Positions 1-12,259 of a stretch of 62,000 bases of DNA are shown here, one piece after another. This DNA is from Gnetum montanum (lineage: Eukaryota > Streptophyta > Gnetopsida > Gnetales > Gnetaceae): contig MNCI01008026.1 of the NCBI GenBank assembly GCA_015680685.1, positions 48,456-110,455 on the forward strand, given 5' to 3'. Position 1 is the stretch's first letter. Each line of letters opens with the position of its first letter. The translations under genes and the position numbers were made by a program. Below the pieces are notes generated by a model. That model made no database searches and had not been told where the DNA came from. It was given only the letters and a program-made list of their open reading frames with translations.

Positions 1-275
1 AGGCACTTAACTAGGAGAGAAGGGTTGAGAGAGAAAGTAGTAAATAACAGATAATAAATAACAAGTAATAAATAACAGTAAATAAAATCCCAATTAGCCT
101 ATTCCATGCACTGCAAGGTTTATCCAAGAAGCTCGTCTTTATTGCCCATACACAAACTTGTGTTCAGGTACAATGTTTGCTCAAATAAAGATCCGTTTAC
201 TTTAGGACTCCTACTGCGGGCACATGGAAAATATTCTATCTCTAGAGTGATCAATCTGCCAGAGTTTCCCTACTG
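1..275 (-). repeat. LTR fragment, same family as element C
   Basis: This stretch matches 23090-23345, inside the LTR of element C, in the same orientation. Shared blocks include GTTTATC, TCTTTATTG, a lagging ACAAA..TTGTG motif, AATAAAGATC and the TGGGCACAT/CGGGCACAT box. Both LTR termini and any internal sequence are absent, so it is a solo or truncated LTR. Divergence from the C copy is obvious, with many substitutions and small indels. Confidence 0.7.
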
Positions 276-784
276 TATATAATCAAATTATCATATCTTG
301 CCCTAACTATGCAGTGTAGCTTTTTTGTGTGATTTAATTGATAGCTTGTTATTTTAATAAGACTAATGCTTATATTATGGTTCATGTTATTTCCTTATTA
401 AGGTTTAAATTATATTATTTTATTAAGAAAATATACACAAACATTATTAGGATTCTGATGGATAGGATTTCTAGGATGTATCCAAAAAATTCACAATAAC
501 TATGTCCAACAAAATTTAGAAGTTTTAGAAAATAATTTGTAATCTTAAATAGGACTATATGATGATTTACTTGAATGTTTGTAAGAATTTGATAATTCTT
601 AAGAGAAATATAACTTTTGAGAATATGACTTATTTTTCAAGGTTAAAAAATTCATAAATCCTTTGAAGCCTACACTTACACCATTGAAGCATGTAAAGAT
701 CAAGTTCACATTTTCCATACTCATGAAAAAACTAGAAATTGAGAAGCTAGCAAGGAAATAAAATTCAATTTTTTTTCATGTTAG
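276..784. other. AT-rich sequence, nothing recognised
   Basis: No open frame, retroelement motif or repeat structure that I can recognise. It probably represents old, eroded intergenic DNA. Confidence 0.5.
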
Positions 785-905
785 TAATAGGTGGTTTAAG
801 TGGTTAGCTCATTATCTTATTACATAAGAGGTTGTTGATGTTTGACACTCACCCACATCCCCCACATGTTCCTCCACCATCTTCCTTTCCATAATTTTCC
901 TATCC
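785..905 (+). repeat. tRNA-derived SINE (candidate)
   Basis: The stretch at 791-807 resembles a pol III box A (TGGTTTAAGTGGTTAG), and 837-850 resembles a decayed box B (GTTTGACAC against the consensus GGTTCGANNCC). A C-rich tail (CACCCACATCCCCC) and an A-rich tract follow. The same head-to-C-rich layout appears in the SINE at 28699. The boxes are degenerate and no target-site duplication was identified. Confidence 0.5.
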
Positions 906-964
906 ATAAAAAAGGGCAAAAGAAAAAAAAATAAAAAAAGAAAGAAAGAAAGAAAGAAAAAAGA
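905..964. repeat. A-rich tract with (AAAG)n microsatellite
   Basis: An A-rich run ends in several perfect AAAG units at about 937-961. It lies immediately before the 5' LTR of element A and may be the tail of the preceding SINE. Confidence 0.8.
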
Positions 965-974
965 ACTAAGAAGT

Positions 975-1896
975 TGATAAAACCTTTTTGTTATAGGTCA
1001 AGATATTGTATCTATGATATTGCATCTACAATATTGTATTTATGAAATTGCAGCTTTGCATACGTCATCGTTGATAGAGGACCATGGTTAGCACTATAAA
1101 TGCCAACCCTTAGTCACCTCAACAGAATAACTTTTGTCCAATCCTTAGTGAAATTCTTGTACTTTTTTATGATTTAGACTTAGCGATAGAGTGAATGCCC
1201 ATATTGTGGTGTCCAATAGTTGTATGGAATCTTTGTTCAAGTGGATTGTACTTGGGCACAATTCATGACCAGAAATAAAGATCGATATTGTTTCTCACTA
1301 TTACAACATTACACTTAGTTTCTATATTTCCTGCTTAGTCATTTTATTTAGTTAATTTTCATTTCTTTAATATGTTTACCTTAGTTTAGTTCTTTACATT
1401 TTATAAGTACTTTACTTTTCCCACGTTCATTAGTAAGCTATAATGAGTACAATTGGTTTCAAGCATTAAGAGTAATCGTTTGGTAACCCAGTGGTGACTT
1501 CACTTAATTTTCTCAGTAGTGAATTCACTTGGTAATCCCAGTGATGATTACATGAGCCTAGGACATGTATGAAAAACCATGAATGAATGCTCATTTCCAT
1601 AGGATAGAATAGATTTACATTTTAACTATCACTTAGACTTAGATTGTATTTTCATTCTTTTCATTATGGAAGTACTTAGGAGTAAGAAAAGCCTACAATA
1701 TCACAATATCATATACCTCACGAAGAGTTAAACCATACTACTCATACTTTACTATCTCAAGGTGAGAAGACAATGATCATGAATCAACTATCATCTACTA
1801 GCATACTTACATTATTCATCTATGGATTACTATTTGGTCATGTGTGAACACTTGTGACTTGTATGGTGAAGTGTTCAAATACTCAACCACTCATCA
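975..1896 (+). repeat. 5' LTR of element A
   Basis: Starts TGATAAAACC and ends CACTCATCA, then a primer-binding site follows. A TATA-like box (CTATAAAT) is at 1094-1101 and an AATAAAGATC motif, a candidate polyadenylation signal, lies at about 1275. U3 holds several short GATATTG/ATGATATTG-like repeats near the start. The partner LTR is 27642-28572; the two are clearly diverged by eye, so the insertion is old. Confidence 0.8.
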
Positions 1897-1897
1897 T

Positions 1898-1914
1898 TGG
1901 CACTGTTCTCGAGG
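1898..1914 (+). other. Degenerate primer-binding site of element A
   Basis: TGGCACTGTTCTCGAGG lies one base after the LTR end. It resembles the tRNA-Asp-type PBS (TGGCGCCGTTGCCGGGG) used by Athila elements, with several substitutions. Confidence 0.6.
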
Positions 1915-2043
1915 CTATGTCAATGTTTACTTAGTAGTTTATTTTATAAAGTTCATTGTATCAAGAATTACAAAGTCTATTTTTCATACTTGAATTAATT
2001 CTTTTGACACATATCCATACTTAAAAGTGTCAAAAACACAGTA

Positions 2044-3900
2044 TGGCTTCTACACTTAAAGAAACGTTACCACCTATCAAAGAAACTCATAAGGGTCATG
2101 AGAAAAGATATGATGAGGGCAACTGGAGTGTGCCCATGTAAACAAGAATGTCCTATGCTCACACCAATCCATACTATTTGTATTTCACATTTATCTTTCA
2201 CTAGGATGAAAAACTAAGGTGGAGAGATTTGTAGGATAACATTATTTTGCCTCTTGAACATTCTGCACTAGCAATGTTGCAAGAAACCCTAATGAGGTTA
2301 AAACTTAGCAATGCACAAGAAGGATATCATGTCACTAAGCACATGACTAGGTCATATCAACCTACAAAAGCACAGCTAAGAAGGGATGTTGCCATGAAGA
2401 TAAGACATAAGGATAACAAAGGAAAGAAAGTTCCTCACACTATTATCCTAGAAGAAAAAAATGATGATACATTCATAATGGAAAAACTCCACCAAACTCA
2501 TGAATCTCATTCACAAACATTGATCATCCGGCCCTTGCAGAAACACCTAGGAGAGATATGAAAGACTCCAAAATTAGATAGAGCTCAAGGCCTAAAGCTT
2601 CCACATAACCCAAAGAGAATAAATCAAGAAGTCACAAAAGGAGAACTATCTAGCATTATTTTCCAATTGCTTTCTCTTCCTCCTCATGTTCATCTATGGA
2701 ATTCAACAAGAAAGAATGAAGACCAAGAGACTATGACAGGGGAAGATGAGGGGACCATGAGAGACATGTACATCAAAGAAGTTACCTTGATGATGAAGAA
2801 GATAATTATGAACAAAGAAGAGATAGGATCAAACATGAGGAAAGGAAAAAGAACTATGAGCATCAAAAGAGTCATAACAACAATAGAGCCTGTGAATCCA
2901 AGGATCATGAAGAACCTCTATTGGCCACTCGTAATATGATTAATATACGAGAAGCAGTGTATATCCCTACTAGGCACATATAGGATAGTTGCATCAAACA
3001 ACTAGACATGAATAACATTTTCAAGTTTGAAGGTGGATACAATGTAAATTCACAGCACCTTCTCTAAGCATTACATGATGTTTGTGTCCTTCAAAACATT
3101 GAGAATGATTAGCAAAAGTTAAAGTTGTTTCCTAAAATACTTATCAAGAAAGTAAAGAGTTGGTACAAATACTTATAATGAGAAATAATTTAAAGATGCA
3201 GTACCATGCTAGAGCATTTTAATGACAAATATCAAACCTATTCCAAAGTGTCTAATTTAAGTAAAAAAAATTCAAGGATGGAAGCAAGGGATACATGAAT
3301 CCCTTGATGCGGTAATGGACAAGTATTATTTGTTACTACATAGATGCCTGGGCCATGGGTTTTCTCAAAGGAAACAACTTAGGCATACCATTGATGGGTT
3401 AATGAATAAGACTAGAGAACCGTTGGGGTATATGTCCAAGGTAGATTATAAAAAATGATAGCTCATCAAATCCAAAGACTAATAGACCAGGTGGCCAAAG
3501 AGGATGGCGAGTTAAAGAAAAGAGAATTGAAAGAAGAGTACAATCGAGATCCAGCAATAAGAAAAAGGAATGTGAGAATTTACAACAGATAGGAAGAAGA
3601 GTTTTCTACCCATCCAAAAATTAGTTAATGTCATTGTAACAAAGGTAGAGAAAATGTGGGATTTAGTGGATGAAAAATTTACTACTACACACAAGATGGT
3701 AGAAGAAATAAGTAAGCAAGATTTGAATGAAAATAAATAAAAGAAGAAAATAAGAGACAAAAAATGAGAGAACTACAAACATAAAGAAAAAGTTTCTAAA
3801 GTTGAGGAGTTTACAAACTTCAATTTGGAAGGTGAAAGATGCAAAGGGTACCAATATGAACATCCTAAGTGATGTTTCCCTATAATGGTCCACTTGCAAG
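2044..3900 (+). pseudogene. gag: gag of element A (broken)
   Basis: The likely start is the ATG at 2044 (MASTLKET), which matches the MSSL/MASS starts of C and D. An open stretch covers 2247-2561 and includes the conserved H-x-TRSYQPTKAQLRRD region. The core at about 2990-3240 keeps LDMNNIFKFEGGYN and FNDKYQTYS, which are shared with the gag of C. Around 3840-3880 is the knuckle-like motif YQYEHPK-x-CFPI. Stops and frameshifts are spread throughout. Gag would form the particle that packages element RNA; this copy cannot make it. Confidence 0.75.
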
Positions 3901-5010
3901 AGTCTGGGGCATATGTTCTTAACCCAAGAGTTATCAAGAAATAGATGTCAAGATGATTACCTCACTTGCAACGTAACTTCTAACAACCTTACCAACCATC
4001 ATATTATATAAGCAGAGCCTACCCTCAACCACAAGAGCAATATTAGCAATAGTGGCAACAACCATAAGCACGGAGAATGCCACCACCAAGGCAACAATAT
4101 CCATATAGGTAACCAGATCCTTATGGATATTACATTCAATATTCAATCTCTTTGAGAAATTCTTTAGTCCATAACTCCTCTTACTATTATCCACCAAAGT
4201 ATCATAGATCCACTACATCATAAATGGATCCTAATTCTTATGCACATCCTCTAACAATTGGTTCATCAATCCAACTTCCTGACTCCCTACCATTAGTGCC
4301 ACCATCGATTATGCAAGGAGGACTACCAACACAACTGCAACAAAAGAATGCTACTTGGGCAGTCAATACATGAGAGGATGTAATGGTAAATGAACCTAGA
4401 TGCATGAAACATCCATTTTTTAGAACAAGTACGAAAGAGTTCAAAGGATGGGAACTTCACCTACATCAACCCCATCTACACATACTCCTCAAGGCAACAC
4501 CAAGTTTCCACATTCTATGGATTTGAATTTGACCACTATCATGCTTTGTCAACTATAGTGCATTGGATCAATGTAGGAGCACTTCCCAAGAGGAGAATAG
4601 ATCCAGGAAGTCCTTTAGGATATATCTAAATAGCAGGACACAAACCATGAAAGGCTTTACTAGATTCTAGGTTAGGAGTAAATTTCATTTTTCAAGACAT
4701 GTACAAATCCTAGAATCTTCCTCCACTAAAGAAGAGAAATATTCAACTAGATCTTGTTGACTAGTCAATTACTGTTCCACTTGGACAAGTAGAGGATGTT
4801 ATTACAACCATCAATGGTTGGTCCTACCCTGATGATTTTCTTTTCATACATGTAGGGAAAATAAGGATGAATTTTCTATAATTATGGGAAGAGCATGGCT
4901 TAGCATAGTGGATGCTAAGCTAGGAATCAGAGACTTGTCCTTGGAAATTTCCAAGGAAGATGAAGTTGAAATTGTACAAAGATGCAGAGTTTCATGTATC
5001 ACATATAGTG
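3901..5010 (+). pseudogene. gag-protease linker and protease of element A (broken)
   Basis: 3901-4640 is a Pro/Gln/His/Asn-rich linker like that of the sister elements. About 4680-4990 aligns with the protease of C and D: LPPLKKRNIQLDL, then VEDVITTINGWSYP, and a disrupted version of the block read as IIMGRAWLSTIDARLGI in D. The catalytic Asp region is not readable in one frame. The retroviral-type aspartic protease would cleave Gag-Pol; this copy is dead. Confidence 0.65.
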
Positions 5011-5189
5011 ATAACAGGTGAAATTTCATGTGAATAATATGAGCCATAAAATAAGAAACCAATACAACATGTAATCAATATATAGAAGATATGTGTATGT
5101 AATAATGTTTGTATGCAATAGCCACAAAAAAAGAAGGCACATAGTGGCTAATTACTAAAAAAGATATAGAGTCTAACATGTGCATGGAA

Positions 5190-6185
5190 CCATTGAATAA
5201 AATCATAAGTTCCTATGTTGAAGAAATTGATAGGTTAGAACAGTTAAGAAGGCAACATCCCTATGTACAATCATATCAAGAAGAAGATATTGAATGAGAA
5301 TAGTTAGAGATCTAAGAAAAGTATGAACTGGAACCTTTTGAATAGAAAGCTCTATTGGATGTTCTAGAGTATGCTTTTCTAAATAAAAAGAAACCTGTAA
5401 TTATTATGTTAATCTTGATAAAAAGCAAAAGATAAGATTATTGGAAGTGGTAAATAAATGGTCAAAAACATTTGCATGGTCCTACAATGAAATAATGGAT
5501 ATAGATCTATGCATATGTCAACACCGACTATCAAACCTTGCTACCAACCTCAAAGAAGATTGAATCCTAAACTCAAAGAAGTGGTCAAATAAGGATTGGA
5601 AAACCCCTTAAAAAGTAGGGTTCATCTATCCAATAGCAAATAGTGAATGGGTTAGTCCTTTTGTCATTGTCTGAAAGAAAGATAATAAGTGGAGGGTCTG
5701 CATCGACTTATGGTTGTTGAATTCAGCAACATTCAAGGATCACTTTCCTTTACCATTTGTTGACCAAGTCCTTAATACCATTGCAAGACATCAGTACCAT
5801 AGTTTCCTCAACAGGTATAGTGGGTATAACCAAATCTACATTACACTAGAAGATCAAGAGAAGACTACATTCACTAGTTCATGGGGGATGTTTACCTACA
5901 AGAAAATGCCTTTTGGCTTATGCAATGCTCTTGCTACCTTTCAAATACTTGTACTATGTATTTTCCAAAAACAAATTGGCAATGGAGTGGAAGTATTCAT
6001 GGATGACATTTCCACATACGGGCTAGACTTCAAACAAACCTTGGATTGACTAAAGTAAGTTCTAAAAAGATATGTTGAAACTAATCTAAAGATCAATTAG
6101 CAGAAAATCCATTTAATGGTCCAAGATGGTATTGTTCTAGGATATAGATATCTCAAAAAGGAATAGAGGTTGATCTTGATAAGAT
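5190..6185 (+). pseudogene. Reverse transcriptase of element A (broken)
   Basis: The frame open over 5714-6049 contains ATFKDHFPLPFVDQVL, the FLNRYSGYNQI block, MPFGLCNALATFQ and the catalytic FMDDISTYG at 5996-6022. These are Athila-lineage RT signatures (MDDFSTYG, KRCVETNL in relatives). Upstream, 5190-5700 aligns with the RT N-terminus of C, but has frameshifts and stops. A stop follows LD at 6048 where the relatives have a further coding codon. Confidence 0.85.
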
Positions 6186-6830
6186 ATGAGTCATTCAAAA
6201 CATCACAAAACTATTAAGGATGTTAGATCATTCCTTGGCCATACAAGATATTACAAAAGATTTATTGAAAATTTTTCAAAGATCGCAAAGTCGCTAGTAA
6301 AAATTATAAAGAAATATGCATCATTTCAATGGAAAAAACAATGTGAGAAGGCATTTGAGACATTAAAACAAAAGTTGATCCAAACACCAATCCTTTGAGC
6401 TTTGGATTAGTCCAAGCCCTTACACATTATGATAGATACTTCAAACTACACATTGGGAGTAGTACTCACTCAACTTGATCATGAAAAAAGACCATATTAC
6501 ATACATTACATCAATCAAAGCATCATTGGGGCATAACTTAATTACACCACTATAGAAAATGATCTTATGACCATGGTGTATGAACTTGAAAAATTCACAC
6601 ATTATGTGCTAGGGTATCCTATTTATGTCTACATGGATCATAGTGCCATCCAATTTCTGATGAATAAACTAGTGGTTAGTCCAAGGGTGATACAATGGCT
6701 TGTGATATTATAGGAGTTTAACATTATTATGATAGACAAAAAGGACAATAAAAATTTTGTAGTTGATCATTTATCAAGACTAAGATGGGAATTGCAAGAA
6801 TTGAATGAACCATTATCAAACTAATTTTCC
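6186..6830 (+). pseudogene. RNase H region of element A (broken)
   Basis: 6186-6398 is open and encodes the RT-RNase H connection (VRSFLGHTRYYKRFIENFSK). It is followed after a stop by the RNase H segment with LNYTTIENDL and FTHYVLGYPIYVYMDHSAIQ. Stops replace codons that are Gln or Trp in relatives. This domain would degrade the RNA template strand. Confidence 0.8.
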
Positions 6831-6959
6831 AATAAAAATTTATTTACAAGAACAAAAATGGTTATTGACTCAATAGAAAAGTCATAGATTACTAATTACA
6901 TGACTTACCCCACTACATAAGAGCTTCTTGTTGAGTGGAACAAGAAACAAAAGGAACAA

Positions 6960-7745
6960 TTCCTTCATCAAGTTAAACAATATATGGAAATTAATGGGAA
7001 TATTTACGAGATATGTGTTGATGGACTAGTACAATGGTGTGTTCCAAAAGAGAGCCAACAAAGAACTCTACAAGATGTGCATGAGGGATCATGTGGTGGT
7101 CACTATGCAGGACATAGCATAATATTGAGGCTTATGATGGTAGGCTATTTTTAGCCTATCATATATAGGAATGCATGCTAATTCACTAATCTTGTGAAAG
7201 ATGTCAACATGATGGAAGACTAATAGCCAAAAATGAAGGTCCATAGCAATGGATACAATCATTGGAATCATTCAACATCTCAGGAATTGATTTCATGGGA
7301 TCCATTACACCAATGTTTAATGGGAAATCTTACATCATAGTTACCACTGATTATTACATGAAGTAGGTAGAAGCACATGTAGTTAGAGATTGTATAGCCA
7401 CAAGAGCTTCCAAATTCTTCCAATAACATGAGGTGAATCAGTTTGAAGTACCTAAAATATTAATATCTGATAACAAAACCCACTTCATGGGAGCTAAATT
7501 CAAGAAGTTGATGCAATGCCTTGGGGTTAATCATAAATTAACAAAACCATATCACCTACAAGCTAATGGCCAAGTAGAAGTAACTAATAGGGAACTCATA
7601 AGAATATTAACTCAAATTATTAGTTGATTTTGAAAGGATTGGATCACTAAGTTGAACGATGCTCTATGGGCATATAGGTCCACAAGTAAACTTCTTATTG
7701 GGTACTCATCCTATGAACTAGTCTACATAAAACTTCCAATCCTAC
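6960..7745 (+). pseudogene. Integrase of element A, truncated by element B
   Basis: The reading passes CGGHYAGHS (zinc-binding region), GIDFMGSIT (first catalytic Asp), ISDNKTHF (second Asp) and QANGQVEVTN (catalytic Glu). All three acidic residues are therefore present, although in different frames. 7433-7627 is the longest open piece. The sequence breaks off after YELVYIKLPIL at 7745, exactly where the LTR of B begins; the corresponding point in B is 14695. Confidence 0.85.
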
Positions 7746-8707
7746 TGATGAATTGTCATTATGTCATCTCGATGGGCTGCCATTGATGTGGCCTCATCGA
7801 TGCGACCTTGTCTACATGGTGTTGCCCCATAAATGTAGCATTTGCTACATCTATGGGGTCGTGTTGACATAGCATTTGTTATTTCTATGGGGCCTCATCA
7901 ACATAGCTACACAATAAAGTCTATAAATACACACTCACCAGCTATGTTTATGGAAAGTCAAGTCATAGTTGTAGTAGAGCTCTTATAGTTTCATTATTTG
8001 AGAGTTAGAATATTTCTTTGAGTGCCTACAATAGGAGTCAAAAAGTGTACAAATCTTTATTCAAGCATTGATGTACCTAAGCACACTAGTGTGAATGAAA
8101 ATAAAGATGAGCCTTTTGATCAAACCTTGCAGCACTTAGAATAGATTAATGATTTATTTCTACATTTACTATTTGCATTAATTATGCAATTAATTAATCT
8201 AAACTAGACTTTCATTGATTAGTTAATTAATTAAGCTAAATAAATTAAACACATAAGTATGACTACTTCAAGTGTAAACACGTATTCTCTTAGTAATCCT
8301 AGCAACGTTAATGCTCGATTTGTCTAGTAGCAGAATGCATGGTAATCCTAGTAGTGGATACGTGGGTTTAGGATGTGTACAAAAAGTGGGACTAGATGCA
8401 TATGTTAGGATTAGTTAGAGATTAGTTAGTTGGTTAAAGTAGCTATAAAATTACTTCATTTCTCTATTTTAAATCACTAAGAGCATAAAACATAAAATAA
8501 TAAAAATCATATGCCTCAATTACACTTAACCATATTTTTATGCATCACAAGTGTAATTGGAAAGACAACGAATTACTATTAGGGCAAAGTTCACTTTCTA
8601 GAAGACTACTGTATTGGAAGACATAGAGTCCATGGAATTTGACTAGATCATGTGTGAATGATTCATGATTTGTATGGTTGAGCATAGGAGTATTGGACCG
8701 CACATTA
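7746..8707 (+). repeat. 5' LTR of element B
   Basis: Starts TGATGAATTG and ends about CACATTA before the PBS. U3 has a cluster of CATCGATG/CTATGGGG motifs at about 7765-7905. The TATA box is CTATAAATAC at 7921-7930. The downstream R/U5 core (TGCCTACAATAGGAGTC, then AATAAAGATGAGC) is shared with A, C and D. The interior is AT-rich. Confidence 0.8.
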
Positions 8708-8708
8708 T

Positions 8709-8725
8709 GGGCACCACTATCGGGG
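8709..8725 (+). other. Degenerate primer-binding site of element B
   Basis: GGGCACCACTATCGGGG aligns with the tRNA-Asp-type TGGCGCCATTGCCGGGG at 13 of 17 positions, just after the LTR end. Confidence 0.6.
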
Positions 8726-8888
8726 CCTCTTTTTGTTTGAGATGTGCACTATCTAGGTTTAGTGAACATCATTAACATCGTTAGATGAACCCTAAGGTCA
8801 AAATCATTCTCACAAATAATATAATGACATAAGCACACTGATATCTTATTTGTATTGCAAAATTTCTTCTTTTCACAGAAAAGATGAT

Positions 8889-10860
8889 ATGAAACCACCC
8901 ACCCCTCAAGAATGAAAGGTGGTGTATACTCATCTAGATGAGTATGTGCCTGGCTTTACCTTCATCCTGCATCAAGATGAACAATTGTGATGACATGGTA
9001 TGGAAGGCAACATTGTAATTCCTCTTGATTGATCTATTCTTGGGATGCTACTTCAAACTCTTAGGAGGTTGGACATCCAAAATCTTTAAGAGGAATACGT
9101 TGTGCATGATTATGACTACTAGGACTACTATCCCACTGAAACACAACATAGGAGAGATTTACACTAGGAGAAGCACCATGAGATTATGAAGGGGGAATGG
9201 TTCACCAATCCTTTTTACTAAACCAAAATGACAATGAGGATCCTCCCTCTAGGGGCTCTCAACATGAAGATTCTCCATCCCTTGTTATTGGTGGAGGTGT
9301 GGCCCTAAACCTGCAGTCCACTATCAATAATCCAAGTTTAGGTAAAAGTGGCAGTCAAGGTAGGGGCTCAAATAAGCATCAAGATGACAAGAAAACTAAT
9401 GAATGTGGCTGTGAAAACCGTAGAGGCATTGGTAGACACCATGGTGGTGATAGTCGTCCTCCCTCTCTATCCTCTTCATTTGCATCTTTCTCTTTCTCTT
9501 TTGGTTTTGACAAATTCCATAGAAATAATAATTATGATGAAGGTGAATAGTGGGACAATAATGATGATTACCAAGCCCACCATGAATGAAGGGGTAGCAG
9601 AGGATGTCATAGATTTCATCAAAATAATGATGATGATGAGCCTTTGTTGTCAACTTGAAGGATGCTAAATATTGCAGAGACCATAAAAATTCCAACTAGC
9701 CATGTGAAAGATAGTTGGATTAGACGACTTGATATGAAAAATATTCCTAGATTTAAGGGGGGAGGGATATAACTTTGATATGAAAACACACCTTAAATCT
9801 TTTCATGATGCCTGTGCCTTACAAAATACTCAAAATGATTGGTAGAAATTAAAGATATTTTCCAAGACACTCATCAAGGAAGTAGAAAGTTGGTATCGGT
9901 CCTTGGAGCTAGAATCCATCCGAAGTCAGAGTATAATGCTAGAGTTATTCAATGATAAATATCAAACATACTCTAGAGTGTCTAATATGAGAAAGTAGAT
10001 CCAAGGATGGAAGTAAGGAATACATGAACCCTTGGATGCCATCATATCATGATATATTTTTTTCCTAATTCTGATTTTTCTTTTTGTATTATGGATGTTG
10101 GTTCGCACTTTATGGAATTCTCACTATAGGAGAAACCTAATCTAGATAATTCATGGAATAATTATAGAGATTATTTAGACCATATTTCTTGGTATTATTA
10201 TGATGTTCATCACTATACCATCATGTTTGGACAGATACTATTCTCTCATACACTGATGCCTTGGCCATGGTTATTCTAGCAGGAATAACTTCACCATATC
10301 ATAGATGGACTTAGATAAAAAATGAGAAGAACTCTTGGGGTCTATGCCTAAGGGAGACTATTGGAACTTAGAGCCCATAAGGTTCAAAGGCTAATTAAGT
10401 AGGTAGCAAAATAAGGAGAGTTGAGGAAACACAAAAGTGCTAAAGAACACAACGTGGATTTTTCCTTTAGAAAAAGGGAATTTTGATTTTGTGACAATGA
10501 GGAGGAATCATCACTTGATGAGATGGTGAATAGAAAGAACTTGCCAATTTAAGAATCTATGTTTGAAATTTTAGCCAAGGTGGATAAAATGTGGGATTTT
10601 TTGGATGAAAAATTCCAAAATGCTTTAATGATTGTTGAAGAATCAAGAGAACGGAGTAGTGATCATAATCGTAGGAGTTGAAAAGAAGTTGAACATGCCT
10701 ATGAAAGGGGTAAGGGAAAAATTGATGTAGTAGATGATGTTATGGAAATTAAATCAAATAATGATGGTAGGTATGACATTTTCCAAAATGAACATCCTAG
10801 GGGATGTTCTCCCATTGTGTCACACTTACAAGAGTCTAAGGTGTATGCTACGATTCCACG
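8889..10860 (+). pseudogene. gag: gag of element B (broken)
   Basis: The likely start is the ATG at 8889 (MKPPTPQE). It is followed by KVVYTHLDEYVPGFTF and a HQDEQL block that is shared by C. The 9197-9550 stretch encodes a low-complexity Gly/Ser/His region. The core at 9690-10030 keeps RRLDMKNIPRFKGG. A 172-bp insertion (10046-10217) splits the core. The C-terminal part (10480-10840) keeps VDKMWDFLDEKFQNALMIV and the knuckle-like NEHPRGCSPIVSHLQES. Many stops are present. Confidence 0.75.
10046..10217. repeat. Small insertion inside gag of B, flanked by CCATCAT
   Basis: Compared with gag of C, B has about 172 extra bases between GGATGCCATCAT and GTTTGGACAG. The 7-mer CCATCAT occurs at 10039-10045 and again at 10218-10224, like a target-site duplication. 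The insert is AT-rich, and I see no convincing terminal inverted repeat. Confidence 0.45.
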
Positions 10861-11990
10861 AATAGTAAAAAGGAAAACACCCAGAAGATTGTCCTATCCT
10901 TAACGTAATCCCAGATAGTTCTATTAGCCACAAAAATATTATCCAAGTGGAAATCCATTGCAACTATATAAGAAATATCAACAGTGGCACCAACCATAGT
11001 TGTGGGAGATGCCACCACCAAGGCATTAGTACCCTCATAGGCAACTAAATCCATATGGGTATTATGTTCAGCAACCCCTATCTCCACATGACTCTTCCAA
11101 TCATGCCTCTCCCTTCCAACATCACTACTACCATCCTGAATACTATAGAGTTCATTCTCCACATTCTAGGAGGGATGCCACACTTTATCCTTATCCTCCT
11201 CCTATTCCTACACTTGTTCCTCCACCCTTAACATAGCTACCACCTACTCCATTCATGAAGGATGAACTTCTAGCCTAGCTGCAACAACGTAATGCTACTA
11301 GGGCCATCAATCTACAACTGATTCATCAATCGAGGGGTTTAGAACCTTGTGCTCATAAAAGATCATTCTTTTGACTCAAAAGCCCTAATAAGCCCTCACA
11401 GACTTAGGTGGTTGATCAGCTGCTCCTACCTCATGCTCTGCAAGCCATTTCATTGGGTCCCCTTCAAACCAAATGTTGTCCAAAATCTATACTATTATGC
11501 ATACTTGTGTTGTATCTAATTGGATCCAGGCTGGAAACCTTTCTAAGAAATTATCTAATCCTAGGAGTTCTCTTATTTATTTACAGATTGTTGGGAACAA
11601 ACTATGTAAATCTCTTCTTGATTCATGTTTTGGTATGAACTTGATTTCTCATGAGATGTATACTACCAAGAACCTATCACCTCTCAAAAAGAGCAATATT
11701 CAATTAGAATTAGTAAACTAATTCATCACTATTTCATTAAAACTAGTTGAAGACATTATGCCCACTATTTATGGATGGTCTTATCCTACCAATTTCCTAG
11801 TAATCAAGGTTAAGAACGATAAAGGGGACTTTCCAATCATTGTGAAAAGGGCATGGCTAAGACCTATTGATGCAAGAATGGACATTAGAAATCTTTCCCT
11901 GAAGATATCTTAGAAGAATGCATTTGGTAAGATTGAAAAGAAATGAGTTCCATGCATTGCGTACAATGATACAAGGTACATCTAGTCCAT
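10861..11990 (+). pseudogene. gag-protease linker and protease of element B (broken)
   Basis: 10861-11400 is the Pro/Tyr/Gln-rich linker. The protease block at about 11540-11990 contains NKLCKSLLDSCFGMNLIS, where relatives read NEPCKALLDLGSGVNLIS, so the D-x-G catalytic motif is lost. It continues with LSPLKKSNIQLELV and RAWLRPIDARMDIRNLSL. A stop interrupts after VN. The enzyme would be inactive even if frames were intact. Confidence 0.7.
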
Positions 11991-12259
11991 GAAATGAGGA
12001 TCTATTTCTGCATGTAGGTAGTGTGCATATGAAGCAGATATTCAAAGGTTTTTGTATGAAACAACCACAAAACAAGAGGGAACCCAATGGCTGATTGTTA
12101 ATTTTGACAACAACACAATGTGCATAGAACCTACTGAGAGCCTTACATGCACTTATGTCATAGGCATGGATAAACTAGAGTTAGTTCATCACCAACTAAT
12201 GAAAATGATTATACCAATTGGGAAGATTTTAAGATCCCTAAAAATTTCAAATAAGAGCC

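Noticed and set aside
9396-9695. His/Tyr-rich minus-strand frame
   Set aside because: Opposite the low-complexity part of gag B; no conservation with C or D in that frame.
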